This document shows, piece after piece, positions 25,624-35,298 of a stretch of DNA of 64,000 bases. Source of the DNA: CAYMCO01 sp964388955. Lineage in GTDB: Bacteria; Chloroflexota; Anaerolineae; Anaerolineales; E44-bin32. Under the pieces are notes generated by a model. That model did no database searches and was not told the origin of the DNA. It was given only the letters and a program-made list of their open reading frames with translations. The DNA is taken from assembly GCA_964388955.1 (NCBI GenBank), contig CAYMCO010000012.1, forward strand, positions 1 to 64,000. Direction: 5' to 3'. The first letter of the stretch is position 1; the number at the start of each line of letters is the position of its first letter. The translations under genes and the position numbers were made by a program.

Positions 25624-28551
25624 ATGGTACAAAGAGTGGATAGATACGCGCTTTTTCGGTTTCTCCAATCAAAGCGGCCGGAGTACGCAGGCAAGGTTAT
25701 TGAACTTCGAGAGGCAATAGCAGGATGGCTCTCATATATACCACAGACATTTCCTCACTACACCCGGCACACTATCGAACACAGCGAGCAAGTCATCTCG
25801 CAATCGTCGAATCTCCTGTTCGTTGACGGGGACCCGACAAGACCTGTTGTCGATCTCTCAGGTGTGGAGGCCTATTCACTCATTGCCGCCTCCCTTCTGC
25901 ACGATGCTGGAATGGTCACGTCTGACCATGAGAAGATTGAGATTCTGCGTTCAGAAGAATGGAAGGACTGGGCCGAAAGGGGAGGCGGCGGCACAGCAAG
26001 ATACGCTGAGGTCAAGGACTTGAGGGAGTCTAGCTCAACCTACGAAGATGTGCCTCGTGACTTCATCGCCGATATTCAATTGCGATTTCTCATTGCAGAG
26101 TTTGTACGTAAGACGCACCATCTTCGCACCGCAAGGTTGTTACAGCAGCGTGAAGCAAAGCTTGCTAGGTTTGCATTTGACGATCCGGTTCTAGCTAAGA
26201 CAATCGGCGACATTTGTAAGTCCCATGGACTTCTCCACCATGAGCTGCAGGATAGCGTGTTGTTTCCGGATCGCCGAACAGTCCGCGGAGAGCTCCTCAA
26301 TGTCAAGTTCCTATCGCTGATCCTAAGGCTCGCAGACTTGCTGGACATGAGTTCTGACCGAGCATGCCCCTTGCTGTTAAACGCAGCATCACCGCTACCT
26401 TCCAGTAGTCTGGCGCATTGGTCCCAATATCGGCGCATTACCCATCGCTTGGTTGCCCACGATCGAGTCGAATTGCGGGCTGAGTGCCTCGATCAGGCTG
26501 AGCATCGATTCCTTCAAGATTGGTGCAGCTGGTTGGTTGAAGAGGTGGAGCACGCAAGGGCAACCATGGCCCACTCGCTACGACATAACGAGTGGGTCCC
26601 ACCCTTTGTCAGCATGCATGGCCCGGAGGCGACCATCCACATTAAGCCGTCCACCGAAGCAACGTATGTGCCTTCGAAGTGGACACTGAAGCTTGATCCA
26701 GACGTTGTTATTGATCGGCTGATTCACGATCTGCACAGTGATCGGAAAATCTTCCTAAGAGAGCTGATACAGAACGCGCTCGACGCGACTCGCTGTCGGA
26801 TTCTCCTCGATTCCGGCGACCGCTACGATGGCTATTCCAGTCCATTCTTGGACCTGGACGCCAGCATTCGGCAGGGCCATGCCATCGAAATTGAAATCGA
26901 GCAGCGGCAAGTCGAGAATCCGCTCTCAGGCGAGGAGGAAACGCGGCAGATACTAACCATTGTCGATAGCGGGATTGGTATGGATCGTAGGATTATTGAG
27001 GACTACCTCCTGCAGATCGGCCGCTCCTTCTACACATCCGACGAATTCAGGAGGGATTTTGGATTCTTTGCCTCGAGTCAGTTCGGGATCGGCTTCCTCT
27101 CGGTATTCGCCGTGAGTGATCATGTCGAACTTGACACGTTCAAGGCTGGTAGCGACGACCCGATCAGGATAGTACTTACTGGACCACGAAACTACTTGTT
27201 GTCAGAACACGGAACTAAGCGCTCCCCCGGGACCTCAGTCAGCGTACTCCTTCGTGAAGAGTTCGAGCCTGGCGAATTGACGGCTCTCGTCTCAGGATGG
27301 TGCAAGAGAGTCGAGTTTCCAATCCGGTTAAACGACCTTGGAGTTACATCAGTCATCAAAAGAGAAGTTCCTGGCGATTTCGAGTACTCCATACCCGACA
27401 TTACGCAGGATGGTTCCCAATTCTCCGTGGTGTCCTTTCCGATTGAGCGAAAAGGAATAGATGGAGAGCTGTACGTCTTCGTCCATTCCACTTCGGGAGG
27501 CGACTCGTGGGCGGATTGGAACTGGGCTCGGTACACATACCCTACGTTGCATCCAGAAGCTGCTGCGCCCCCGTTCCCAGGCAATCTGGTCTGCATAAAT
27601 GGCATCTCGGTGGGTAGTGAGAGCGCGGGTCATAGGGGGTCCATGGCCCATCGGTTGGACTTCCGTCACCCGGCGTTTCAACAGACATTGACCAGAACTG
27701 ATCTCGGGCCGATACGGCGGGCCGGTCGTCCGTCGATTCCGGAAGTTGAGTCGCGATGGCAAGAAGTGCTCTCAAGCCATCTCCAGGTTTCCCCGATTGC
27801 CAGTGGTGAGGAATCTTGGACCTACAAGCAACGATTGGTCGAGAGATTCGACCTTTCGGGCTACTGGGAGGACATTCCGGGAACGGTCGCCTTTGTCGAC
27901 GGTGGACGACAAGTCCTCTCCTCACTCAACGCGTTCGTAGAGTTCGAGAGATTCTGTACTACATATGAGCTTGGCCCGGAGAAGCTCGACGCGCGAGAGC
28001 GCCGGTCGGCGAGAGACAGCTTCGGACTCAATCTCGGTTCCCCGCTGCTTGCCGAAGATCACATCGGCAAGCTCTCGACGAAGCATAGAAGGCTCATCTT
28101 TGAGTCAAGAGAAGTCTCAAACGTAGCACTTAACTCCGGATCGTTGGTTATCTCATGGATTGCTAGATCAAAGCCTAGGCCACTTCAAGAGAGAAGGTCG
28201 GATCTTCCCATTGAAATCACAAGTCTGCCGTTCGCTGGCGTAGTAGGATTCTCAATTCACAAGACTACTGATAGTGTCTACCCATGTGTGCTGCTCAATG
28301 GAAACCACGCTCTCATCAGTTGGCTCCTAAGGGTGCGAAACGCGACCGACGAAAGCGATTCTCGCTTGGGCGCCAATCAATACCGGCAAGTACTTCAACT
28401 GCTTCTCGATCCAGTGAGGTATAGCGGCTACAGGCTTGATCGGTTCATAACCTATCTGCAAGGCTGGGCAGACATTCCCGACCTGCCGCATGAACTCTAT
28501 CCACCCGAAATTGACATCACAAGGTCATGCTTTAGCGTTCCGGGACAATGA
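25624..28551 (+). CDS. HD-domain plus Hsp90-like ATPase protein (HD-CE type)
   Basis: This 975-residue protein couples an N-terminal HD-type region to a GHKL/Hsp90-like ATPase. HD region: HTIEHSEQV with H53, LIAASLLHDAGM with H93-D94, then LRLADLLD near residue 238. ATPase region: FLRELIQNALDATR with E380 and N384, DSGIGM from D448, and SSQFGIGFLSVF near 485-495. All nucleotide-binding boxes of the ATPase are present. The remaining 480 residues are beta-rich, as in HtpG-like middle domains, without a recognised catalytic motif. HD domains fused to Hsp90-like ATPases (HD-CE) have been described computationally as components of biological conflict systems. GGAAGG lies directly against the ATG; a GTG at 25636 is an alternative start. 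The gene is framed by an intact IS on the left and a decayed IS on the right, suggesting capture by transposition. Confidence 0.78.
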   Translation: MVQRVDRYALFRFLQSKRPEYAGKVIELREAIAGWLSYIPQTFPHYTRHTIEHSEQVISQSSNLLFVDGDPTRPVVDLSGVEAYSLIAASLLHDAGMVTSDHEKIEILRSEEWKDWAERGGGGTARYAEVKDLRESSSTYEDVPRDFIADIQLRFLIAEFVRKTHHLRTARLLQQREAKLARFAFDDPVLAKTIGDICKSHGLLHHELQDSVLFPDRRTVRGELLNVKFLSLILRLADLLDMSSDRACPLLLNAASPLPSSSLAHWSQYRRITHRLVAHDRVELRAECLDQAEHRFLQDWCSWLVEEVEHARATMAHSLRHNEWVPPFVSMHGPEATIHIKPSTEATYVPSKWTLKLDPDVVIDRLIHDLHSDRKIFLRELIQNALDATRCRILLDSGDRYDGYSSPFLDLDASIRQGHAIEIEIEQRQVENPLSGEEETRQILTIVDSGIGMDRRIIEDYLLQIGRSFYTSDEFRRDFGFFASSQFGIGFLSVFAVSDHVELDTFKAGSDDPIRIVLTGPRNYLLSEHGTKRSPGTSVSVLLREEFEPGELTALVSGWCKRVEFPIRLNDLGVTSVIKREVPGDFEYSIPDITQDGSQFSVVSFPIERKGIDGELYVFVHSTSGGDSWADWNWARYTYPTLHPEAAAPPFPGNLVCINGISVGSESAGHRGSMAHRLDFRHPAFQQTLTRTDLGPIRRAGRPSIPEVESRWQEVLSSHLQVSPIASGEESWTYKQRLVERFDLSGYWEDIPGTVAFVDGGRQVLSSLNAFVEFERFCTTYELGPEKLDARERRSARDSFGLNLGSPLLAEDHIGKLSTKHRRLIFESREVSNVALNSGSLVISWIARSKPRPLQERRSDLPIEITSLPFAGVVGFSIHKTTDSVYPCVLLNGNHALISWLLRVRNATDESDSRLGANQYRQVLQLLLDPVRYSGYRLDRFITYLQGWADIPDLPHELYPPEIDITRSCFSVPGQ

Positions 28552-28605
28552 CGGTCAGGCTAGCGGCTGTTCGTGTATCAGGGCGATCTGCACAGACTGA
28601 GGCGT

Positions 28606-29200
28606 GCCGCCTAACATCTCGCCAGACCGTGTGAAAAGTCGGATTGGCAGTTGGGTTTCTAAAGGCTTTCGGTCTGATTCGATCCGGATCGGCCAAAAGA
28701 CGTATTTGAATCGGAGCGAAAAAAAGAAACCCTGATCAGACCAGGGCTTCGATCATTGTCTGCACCCCCAGAACCTTGATTGCCATCTTGATGTTGTGAA
28801 GTCAAGCTGCATGAACGATAGGCCAGGATGGTCAGGGACATCTCAGCCCGGACATTGGGTAGCTTGCGGGTGAGCCTGCACTGGCCAGGCCAAGGGAAGT
28901 GCCCTTGATCCCAATGGTGTTTGATGGTGCCGAAGGGATGGCCAGCCAGTCTCTTGCGCAGTTTCATCTTTTCCTGGTTTTCTTGAACTCGCCTCTCTAT
29001 CGCGCCCATCAGGTTCTCATCCGCCCAATGTATAATGCGACGACCGCCTTTGCTGCGGGCACATTGGGTCCTGATGGCGTGGCGGCCGCAAGCGCTCGGG
29101 GCATAGTACTTGATGTCCCTGCCTTTTTCCTTGCTCTGAGAGCGGAAAGAGTGCCGCTCTTCTGCTGCCGTGCCTCCCCAGCAATCATGCGCTGACACAT
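28606..29200 (-). mobile_element. Truncated, decayed IS1182-like copy
   Basis: The left terminal repeat (28606-28639) is nearly identical to that of the intact element at 23927. It is followed by the C-terminal part of a related transposase on the minus strand. Recognisable segments include EKGRDIKYYAPSAC, RRVQENQEKMKLRKRLAGHP and FGTIKHHWDQGHF. Frame changes and small insertions (for example around 28800-28820 and 28870-28895) break the frame, and everything corresponding to the N-terminal two thirds is missing. The remnant ends shortly before the second VirB2-like gene. Confidence 0.8.
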
Positions 29201-29281
29201 AGCGGGATCGCTCATCGCTGAAGATCGATGGAATCGCGACCAGCTAACCAATAGGTCACACCCCTGGGCTGCCCTCCGCCG

Positions 29282-29287
29282 TATATT
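29282..29287 (+). promoter_or_regulatory. -10 box placed for a leaderless transcript of the VirB2-like gene
   Basis: TATATT is followed by exactly 6 bases and then the ATG at 29294, so transcription would start at or next to the start codon. No -35 is convincing, and no ribosome site precedes the ATG, which fits leaderless expression. Confidence 0.4.
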
Positions 29288-29293
29288 GTTCGC

Positions 29294-29755
29294 ATGCGGT
29301 CTCCGACCACCCTGATCGGGCTCTGGCGATTGACGCCTCATCTGATTGCCCTGGGCCTTCTGCTCATCTCCCTCCTCGCGCCTGGACCAGTCTCGGCCCA
29401 AGGCAACGGCCCCGAAGACGCCGCCATCGGCGCGGCGGGCAAGATGCTGGGGATCTTCATGTCATTGGCCAAGCTGTTCATCAACGTCGCCTACGCACTG
29501 ATGTTCATCGTCTTTGCCGTGGGTTCCGTGAAATCCGGACTTGGCGCTCAAGCCGCACAGCAGTTTGGGGCGACTAACCGCGTATCTATGGAACTGCTCA
29601 ATCTCGCCGGCGGCGTGGTGATCTTCGTCTTCGGCCTGATGACCCTGCCGCTGGTCAACATGATCATCCGCGAGGTCTCCGAGCAGTTCACCGCGGGAGG
29701 CGGCTGGGATTTCACCATTGAGATGCCCGTCCCCATTCCAGGTGTGAATCCATGA
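29294..29755 (+). CDS. VirB2/TrbC-like membrane protein, paralogue B
   Basis: This 153-residue protein has a signal-peptide-like N-terminus ending PGPVSAQG (cleavage after Ala35 is likely). A mature segment with two hydrophobic helices (about residues 52-80 and 100-122) and a short tail follow. Signal peptide plus two helices is the VirB2/TrbC pilin layout. The segment around SGLGAQA and the following Leu/Gly/Val-rich helix resembles paralogue A at 18033-18536. The stop overlaps the next gene start (ATGA at 29752). It is the first gene of the right half of the secretion cluster, and its own -10 suggests that this half is transcribed separately from the left half. Confidence 0.65.
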   Translation: MRSPTTLIGLWRLTPHLIALGLLLISLLAPGPVSAQGNGPEDAAIGAAGKMLGIFMSLAKLFINVAYALMFIVFAVGSVKSGLGAQAAQQFGATNRVSMELLNLAGGVVIFVFGLMTLPLVNMIIREVSEQFTAGGGWDFTIEMPVPIPGVNP

Positions 29756-31935
29756 GGGACGATCCCCTGATCCAGCGTGCCAATGCAAAGCCGCGAGCGG
29801 TGTCGGGCATCACGAAACCTACTGCCACAGTGATGATCATCGGGGTACTGCTGGCTTTCGCGAGCGCACTTCCAGCTCAGGCCATGAGCCCGAGTTTCAA
29901 CTCAGGGATCCTCACTCTGACCTCAAGTCCCCTTCTGCCACCTCCTCCCCATCACTCAGAGGAAGAAGAGGATGGAGCTTCGGGTGAGGGTACAGAGCAG
30001 AAGATCTTCCAGACCATCGTCCAGACGATCACGTTTCCCTTCGAGAATCTGGCCGCCGGTATGCGCGAGTCGCTCAACAAACTCTTCTCTGATACCGCTT
30101 CGGCGGCGATGGAGCCGATGGGCGATGCCCTCGACCAGGCGCTCGCGTGGCTGCTGCCGACGGATATGCTCGCCGATCTGCGCTGGGAGGCGTGGCGCGC
30201 CATGGCGAAGGTGGCCGCCGCCCTGCTGCCCCTCGCGCTCATGATCACCGTTGGCTCGGCGATGCGCGAAGGGGTGACCTCAATCACCGGATACGCGCAC
30301 GCCCGGGAGGCGCTGCTCAACTGGCTCATCGGCGTGGGCGCGGCCGCCGCCAGCTACCTGCTGCTCGAAAAGGCCATCGAGCTTTCCAGTGGGGGGGCCA
30401 GCGCCATCCAACAGTCCCTGGGTCAGGAGATACTCGCTGGCGCGCACCCCGGACAGCAGCTCCTGGGCGGCATCGTCAACTCAGGACTGATCGCCAACGC
30501 GAACCCGCTGCTGCAGCTCTTCTTGGGCTTCTTCGCCCTGTTCACGATGATCGCGATCGTGGCCAGCGTGACCCTGGCAATGCTGGCCCGGGAAGTGCTG
30601 TTGCTGCTGCTCGTAGCCATCGCGCCGGTGATTCTTCTCTTGGGCTCGATGGGGCCGTTGCGCTGGCTCAGCGGCCTGTGGACCAAGGCTGTTGTGATTT
30701 CCTTGCTCCTGGGCCCTATCAACGTCCTGCTGATCTACCTCACCGCGCTCATAGCAACGCACGCCAACTCAGCCAGCAGCGGGGCAGGTGGGACGATCTT
30801 GGGCATGCTCATCGGGATCGGCGTGATTTCAGTGCTGGTGGCCGTAAACGGCACGGTCGGCAAGATGGTATATGGGGCCGCTATCGAAGTGGCGCACAAA
30901 GCGCTGGGGAGCGTGGTGGGCGTGCTGCAGTTGGCCGCGCTGGCGACCGGCTTCGCCATTGCTCCGAGCGCGGGAGGACTCCTCGGCGCGGGGAGAGGTC
31001 TCATCCCTTCGAGCAGCGTATCCGGAGGGGGATTCTCATCATCTTGGCTGGGGGCCGAAGGCAATCGGAGTCTGGTGGGCGCGGGCGAAGCCAGCTCCCA
31101 TTTCGGCCCGGGAAGATCCAGAGCGCACCCAGTAGGAAGTGTCGCAAACCCCTCGGCGAAGGATGATATGACCGTTGCTATGGGTGGAGCCCTGGCGGGT
31201 TCTAGGAACCGCCTCCTGCGGAGCTTCGGCCAGGGGGTGAGACTGGGAGGGGTGGCGAGGGGATTTGCTCCCGCTGATTCTGCCCTGAGACCGTCTGCCC
31301 CTATGGAGTCCATTGATTTCCAGAGCGAAATTTCGGGAGCTCGAGACGAGTTGGTGGCGCGGTTTGCAGGCAGTGAATCCAAAACGATGGCGCGGTTTGG
31401 ACTATCTCAAGATGACACGCAGGGATCTATCGAGCAGGGCATCCAGGTGGCCAGGAGTGCCTTTGCCGCGATGCAGGACCTGGGACTTGATGCAGGGGAG
31501 GCCCTGCTGGATCTCGGATACTTCCAGGGCGGCGGGGAGAAAGGAGCCGCGGCACGCTTCTCAAAGGCCAATGCCGGTTCGTGGGCTTTCGGAGCTCGAA
31601 GCCCATATGAGCATCCCTCTCCCCTGCTGCCGCCCAGGCATGACCTCAGTGGGCATGATGTGCAGGCAGCGTTGAACATCTTGGGAGCCTCGGTCCGCCA
31701 TGAGGGCTCCATCGCCGCTACGCCCAAGATGATCCGCCAGGTCGCTTTGACGGTGCATCAGATGAGGGAACAGCACGGGCAATCCATCCCGAGCATCATC
31801 GAGCAGGCCTCCCGGTACGGATCAAGGGCGACGCTCCTGGATTGGATGCGTGACGCCTACTACAACCTCCCGGATCGAGATCGGGCGGCCGCTCTGGGGC
31901 AGGCACTTGGGATATCGGGGGCAGAAACTGAATAG
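29752..31935 (+). CDS. TrbL/VirB6-like polytopic T4SS protein
   Basis: This 727-residue protein has an N-terminal signal or anchor (about residues 27-45), a short acidic linker, an amphipathic region, and then a core of about six hydrophobic helices between residues 155 and 405. Core examples are LLLVAIAPVILLLGSMGPL and ISVLVAVNGTVGKMVYG. A long soluble Gly/Ser-rich C-terminal tail of about 300 residues follows. This plan, a polytopic core plus long hydrophilic tail, is that of TrbL/VirB6 channel proteins in monoderm T4SS. It overlaps the upstream gene by 4 bases. A 200-base gap without a gene follows before the PrgI-like gene. Family assignment is by topology and neighbours rather than a sharp motif. 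Confidence 0.68.
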   Translation: MRDDPLIQRANAKPRAVSGITKPTATVMIIGVLLAFASALPAQAMSPSFNSGILTLTSSPLLPPPPHHSEEEEDGASGEGTEQKIFQTIVQTITFPFENLAAGMRESLNKLFSDTASAAMEPMGDALDQALAWLLPTDMLADLRWEAWRAMAKVAAALLPLALMITVGSAMREGVTSITGYAHAREALLNWLIGVGAAAASYLLLEKAIELSSGGASAIQQSLGQEILAGAHPGQQLLGGIVNSGLIANANPLLQLFLGFFALFTMIAIVASVTLAMLAREVLLLLLVAIAPVILLLGSMGPLRWLSGLWTKAVVISLLLGPINVLLIYLTALIATHANSASSGAGGTILGMLIGIGVISVLVAVNGTVGKMVYGAAIEVAHKALGSVVGVLQLAALATGFAIAPSAGGLLGAGRGLIPSSSVSGGGFSSSWLGAEGNRSLVGAGEASSHFGPGRSRAHPVGSVANPSAKDDMTVAMGGALAGSRNRLLRSFGQGVRLGGVARGFAPADSALRPSAPMESIDFQSEISGARDELVARFAGSESKTMARFGLSQDDTQGSIEQGIQVARSAFAAMQDLGLDAGEALLDLGYFQGGGEKGAAARFSKANAGSWAFGARSPYEHPSPLLPPRHDLSGHDVQAALNILGASVRHEGSIAATPKMIRQVALTVHQMREQHGQSIPSIIEQASRYGSRATLLDWMRDAYYNLPDRDRAAALGQALGISGAETE

Positions 31936-32135
31936 CTGGCGGGTGGTACACATGCGATCGGGACTGGCAGCACGCTTGGTCCGAGGGGGATAAGGGGCTC
32001 CAGAATGTACTCGATTCCTGGGTCTTGTGGAGGCCTGGACTGGAAGCCAGGCTTGGACCTCCAAACCATTGGCGGGAAGGCTTTGCATGATTATCCAGCC
32101 AATCCAGACCAAAGGCGGCAAATAATGGATCGACC

Positions 32136-32651
32136 ATGACGGGAAACGTCCCGCCGAAGATCGAGGCGCCGAAGACGTTCATCGGTGTCGGGCTGCGGGA
32201 GGCCCTGATCCTTGGAGCCGGTGGCATGGCCGTGGTCGGCGCGTTCCTCCTGCCCATCCACCTCGCCGTCAGAATTGGATTGGCCATACTCTCCGCTAGC
32301 CTGGGGCTGGCGCTGGCATTTGGCCGGGACCGGCGGAGCGGAAAAACCCCCGAGGAGATGATCCGGGATCTGGTCCGCTTTCACCGTCGTGGGAGATTGC
32401 TGCAGAAAGGAAGCGGGCCTCGAGGAGTTCCTGATCCAATGCTCGGACTCCCTTCGGGAGGGCTTCCCCATCCAGTGCCTCAGCCAGCAACCTTTGAGGA
32501 ACGCGCCCTCCTGCGGATGAAACCGCTTCCCCTCGGGCCCGGTCTGCTGCTCTCGGTGGTGAGCTTCTCATTTCTGGCGGGCGTGCTGGCATGGATCTGG
32601 CTGGGCGGATTGGCCGAGATCCAGGCGTGGATGATGGTGAAGGGCTTCTGA
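32136..32651 (+). CDS. PrgI/VirB3-like membrane protein
   Basis: This 171-residue protein begins with a soluble stretch (PPKIEAPKTFIGVGLREALI) followed by two closely spaced hydrophobic helices (about residues 28-60). A charged loop resembling ERxPxE-type linkers (RRSGKTPEEMIRDLVRFHRR) and a further helix near the C-terminus complete it. PrgI-family proteins are the Gram-positive VirB3 equivalents and are normally encoded directly before VirB4, as here (81 bases upstream). The additional C-terminal helix (about 135-165) makes it longer than typical PrgI. Confidence 0.65.
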   Translation: MTGNVPPKIEAPKTFIGVGLREALILGAGGMAVVGAFLLPIHLAVRIGLAILSASLGLALAFGRDRRSGKTPEEMIRDLVRFHRRGRLLQKGSGPRGVPDPMLGLPSGGLPHPVPQPATFEERALLRMKPLPLGPGLLLSVVSFSFLAGVLAWIWLGGLAEIQAWMMVKGF

Positions 32652-32732
32652 GGATCCGCACCACGCTATCCATAGGTCGCCAGTGCCGCCGAGAAGTGTG
32701 CGGAAGAATCTGCTGACCGGAGCCGAAGCTGT

Positions 32733-35288
32733 ATGAAGGATATGGATATTCTGGATCTGTTCAAGGCTGAAAGGGCACCAAGTGATGGTGCCCCGCTATC
32801 GGCCCCCCGTCCCCCGGCTGGGGACACGGTGAGGCTGGTTCCTGCCCATTCCCTTGCTGATGACATGCTGCTCACCAAGGAGGGATCCTTCGTGGTGATG
32901 CTCGAGGTGCCGCCCGTGGAGGTCGGGTTGCCGGGCCGGGGTTATCAAGGATGGTCAGAGCGGTTTCAACTCGCCCTGGACCGGCTGCCGCCCGGGATGA
33001 AGTTCCAGATGACGGTCCTGATGCGACCCCACAATCCAGTAGAGGATCTCCGGTACTTCCTGGACCGGGAGCAAGCACGCGAGGCCGCAGAGACGAGGGA
33101 GCAGCACAAGAGCCGTGTAAGAGCGCGATCAATACAATCAATGGCACTTACCAATTCTGCATGGGTGATGGGCGCATCGCTGGCCGCCTGGTTCGACCAG
33201 GTCAATCCGATTTCCTACAGATCCATCATCACGCTGTCCCACCACCCAATTCTCATCGAGCCAGGCCTCCATTTCCCGTTCACCAAGAACGGCAAGGCAG
33301 ACGGTGTCGAGCGCTTGCTCGAAAGCGAGCCCGAGGCGAGGGAAATCCTGCACGCCCGCATGGGCATCCTGGCCTCCGCATTCGAACTGGCAGGGATCCC
33401 GATGCGGGCGCTGTCGAGTGGGGAAATGTGCCAGGCGATGTGGGAAGCGCTGCACCCGCCGGCTGTGCCAACCGCCGAAAGCAGTGCCGAGACTATCGCC
33501 TCCGATCTGTATGAACGCCTGGAGCCATTCTGGAGAACTCCCCCGCCGGTTGAATCAATAACACCGGATATCACACCTGAAAGGCTGGCTTCCCTGCTCG
33601 CCCCCGGAACGGTGCTGGAAAATGCAGAATGGCTCGAGATCGACGGGGTGAAACTCACCGGCTACGTGGTGCACGACTTTATCCCCAACCGGCCGGTCAT
33701 GATGCACCGGCTGATGGGTCTGGAGGGCGGATGGTGTGGATCAATGTACGTCGAAGTCGCGGATCCTGCGGCAGTGGCAGGGAAACTCAGACAGCGCGAA
33801 GTGCAGCTCTCCGCGCTCGAATACGCCAAGCGCTCCAAAGGGCTGCTGCCGAATTTCGCTGCCCAGCAGGAGGTGGACGCGCTCCAGGAGCAACGCATGC
33901 ATATGGAGACCACTGGCCAGTCCCCACTCTACATTCAACTTTTCGTCTTGCGGACCGCAGCCGATGAAGCCACCCTGATCCGGCGCCGGAGGGAGCTGGA
34001 AAGCCTGTTCATCACCATCGGCACGGATGCCTTCCCCGCCCGATACAGCCAGCTTCTCCTCTGGAAAAGCGTCCTCCCCGTTGGTACCCTGGCTCTGAAC
34101 CAAAAGCCGCGCAACATGACGCCGGGGAGCCTCGGTCGCTTCTTCTGGCCCTCCCGCAGACGCTTCCTGGATCCCGACGGGATCTACATGGGAATTGGTG
34201 AGGCTACCGCGCTCCCTGTGCGGCTCGATCTCTTCGGAAGCCATGCGGACCGGACCCCATCGTGCCTGATCCTGGGCCGGCCGGGCGCGGGCAAGAGCGT
34301 GACCATGAAAGCGCTGGGGGTGTCCGCCCTGCTGGCCGAGGCCTCGGTCATGGCGATCGACCTCGAGGGCGAAATGCGCCGCTTCTGTGAAAAATACGAT
34401 GGGCGATATGTGGAAGTCGGGTCCATCGTCGGGGAGCGGATCAACATCCTCGATATCCCGGCGGATAGCGCCGACCCGCTGCTGATCGGCACCGAGCACT
34501 TCATCGGATTCTGCGAGGCGGTACGTGGGGCTCCTATCTCCAAGGGTGTAGAGTGGAACGCGCTTGCGGAGGCATATCGCCGAGTGGTCGAAGGCAGGTA
34601 TGCTGCGCAAGCAACCGCCGAGGGCATGGCCAAGTTTGCCGGTCCCGGTAACGATAAGCCTTTGCTCGGCGATGTTGTGGATGCGCTCGACGCGGACTCC
34701 TCATCCACCTCTGAGCCGCTGGCTGAGATGCTGCGGCCCTACACGGAGGGCATCTATGCCGGCTACTTCAATTCACCCACCACTTTCGACATCAGTGGAG
34801 AGCGCCTGGTGGTTTTTGGCCTGCAGCATGTCAACGACACCAGCGAGCAGCTGCGCGTGTACCTGTGGCAGGTGATGGGCCTGATCTGGGGAGAGGTGCT
34901 GCGCCGGCATGCCGCCAATCCCGAGATTACCCAGCATGTGATGCTCGATGAGGCCTGGCGGCTGTTGGAGATCCAGGGAGGCGGCTCGGCCATCGAGAAC
35001 ATGGCGAGGCGCTTTCGCAAACGTCGGGCCGCGCTCTGGCTGGCCACGCAAGAAGTGGGCGAGTTCTTGGATACCCCGGCCGGCAAACGGATTCTTTCCG
35101 TGATGGGCAACACGTTCCTCATGGAGCAAAGAAGCGTCGAGGCGAGACGGCTGGTTGAGGCCATGAACCTGGAAGCAGATTTGGCCGAGAACCTCCAGCA
35201 CCTCGGGACCGGCCGCGGCTTGCTCATCACCCCAGAGCGGACGGTCCAGCTCTGGGTCGCCGTGCCGGAGGCGTGGGGCGTCTATTGA
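32733..35288 (+). CDS. virB4: VirB4-type conjugation/secretion ATPase
   Basis: This 851-residue protein is of usual VirB4 size. The N-terminal half (about residues 1-470) is the VirB4/CagE-type membrane-associated region. The C-terminal half is a RecA-like motor: Walker A GRPGAGKS at 515-522, IDLEGEMRRF following it, Walker B VMLDEAWRLL near 736-745, and RFRKRRAALWLATQEVGEF, the VirB4 Arg/Gln segment. The ATPase should be functional. VirB4 is the signature ATPase of type IV secretion, so its presence next to a complete TadABC set is the main reason to view this locus as a composite machine. The ATG at 32733 has a weak upstream GGAG-like site; a start at the second Met would differ by 3 codons. 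Confidence 0.9.
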   Translation: MKDMDILDLFKAERAPSDGAPLSAPRPPAGDTVRLVPAHSLADDMLLTKEGSFVVMLEVPPVEVGLPGRGYQGWSERFQLALDRLPPGMKFQMTVLMRPHNPVEDLRYFLDREQAREAAETREQHKSRVRARSIQSMALTNSAWVMGASLAAWFDQVNPISYRSIITLSHHPILIEPGLHFPFTKNGKADGVERLLESEPEAREILHARMGILASAFELAGIPMRALSSGEMCQAMWEALHPPAVPTAESSAETIASDLYERLEPFWRTPPPVESITPDITPERLASLLAPGTVLENAEWLEIDGVKLTGYVVHDFIPNRPVMMHRLMGLEGGWCGSMYVEVADPAAVAGKLRQREVQLSALEYAKRSKGLLPNFAAQQEVDALQEQRMHMETTGQSPLYIQLFVLRTAADEATLIRRRRELESLFITIGTDAFPARYSQLLLWKSVLPVGTLALNQKPRNMTPGSLGRFFWPSRRRFLDPDGIYMGIGEATALPVRLDLFGSHADRTPSCLILGRPGAGKSVTMKALGVSALLAEASVMAIDLEGEMRRFCEKYDGRYVEVGSIVGERINILDIPADSADPLLIGTEHFIGFCEAVRGAPISKGVEWNALAEAYRRVVEGRYAAQATAEGMAKFAGPGNDKPLLGDVVDALDADSSSTSEPLAEMLRPYTEGIYAGYFNSPTTFDISGERLVVFGLQHVNDTSEQLRVYLWQVMGLIWGEVLRRHAANPEITQHVMLDEAWRLLEIQGGGSAIENMARRFRKRRAALWLATQEVGEFLDTPAGKRILSVMGNTFLMEQRSVEARRLVEAMNLEADLAENLQHLGTGRGLLITPERTVQLWVAVPEAWGVY

Positions 35289-35298
35289 GAGCCGCCTG

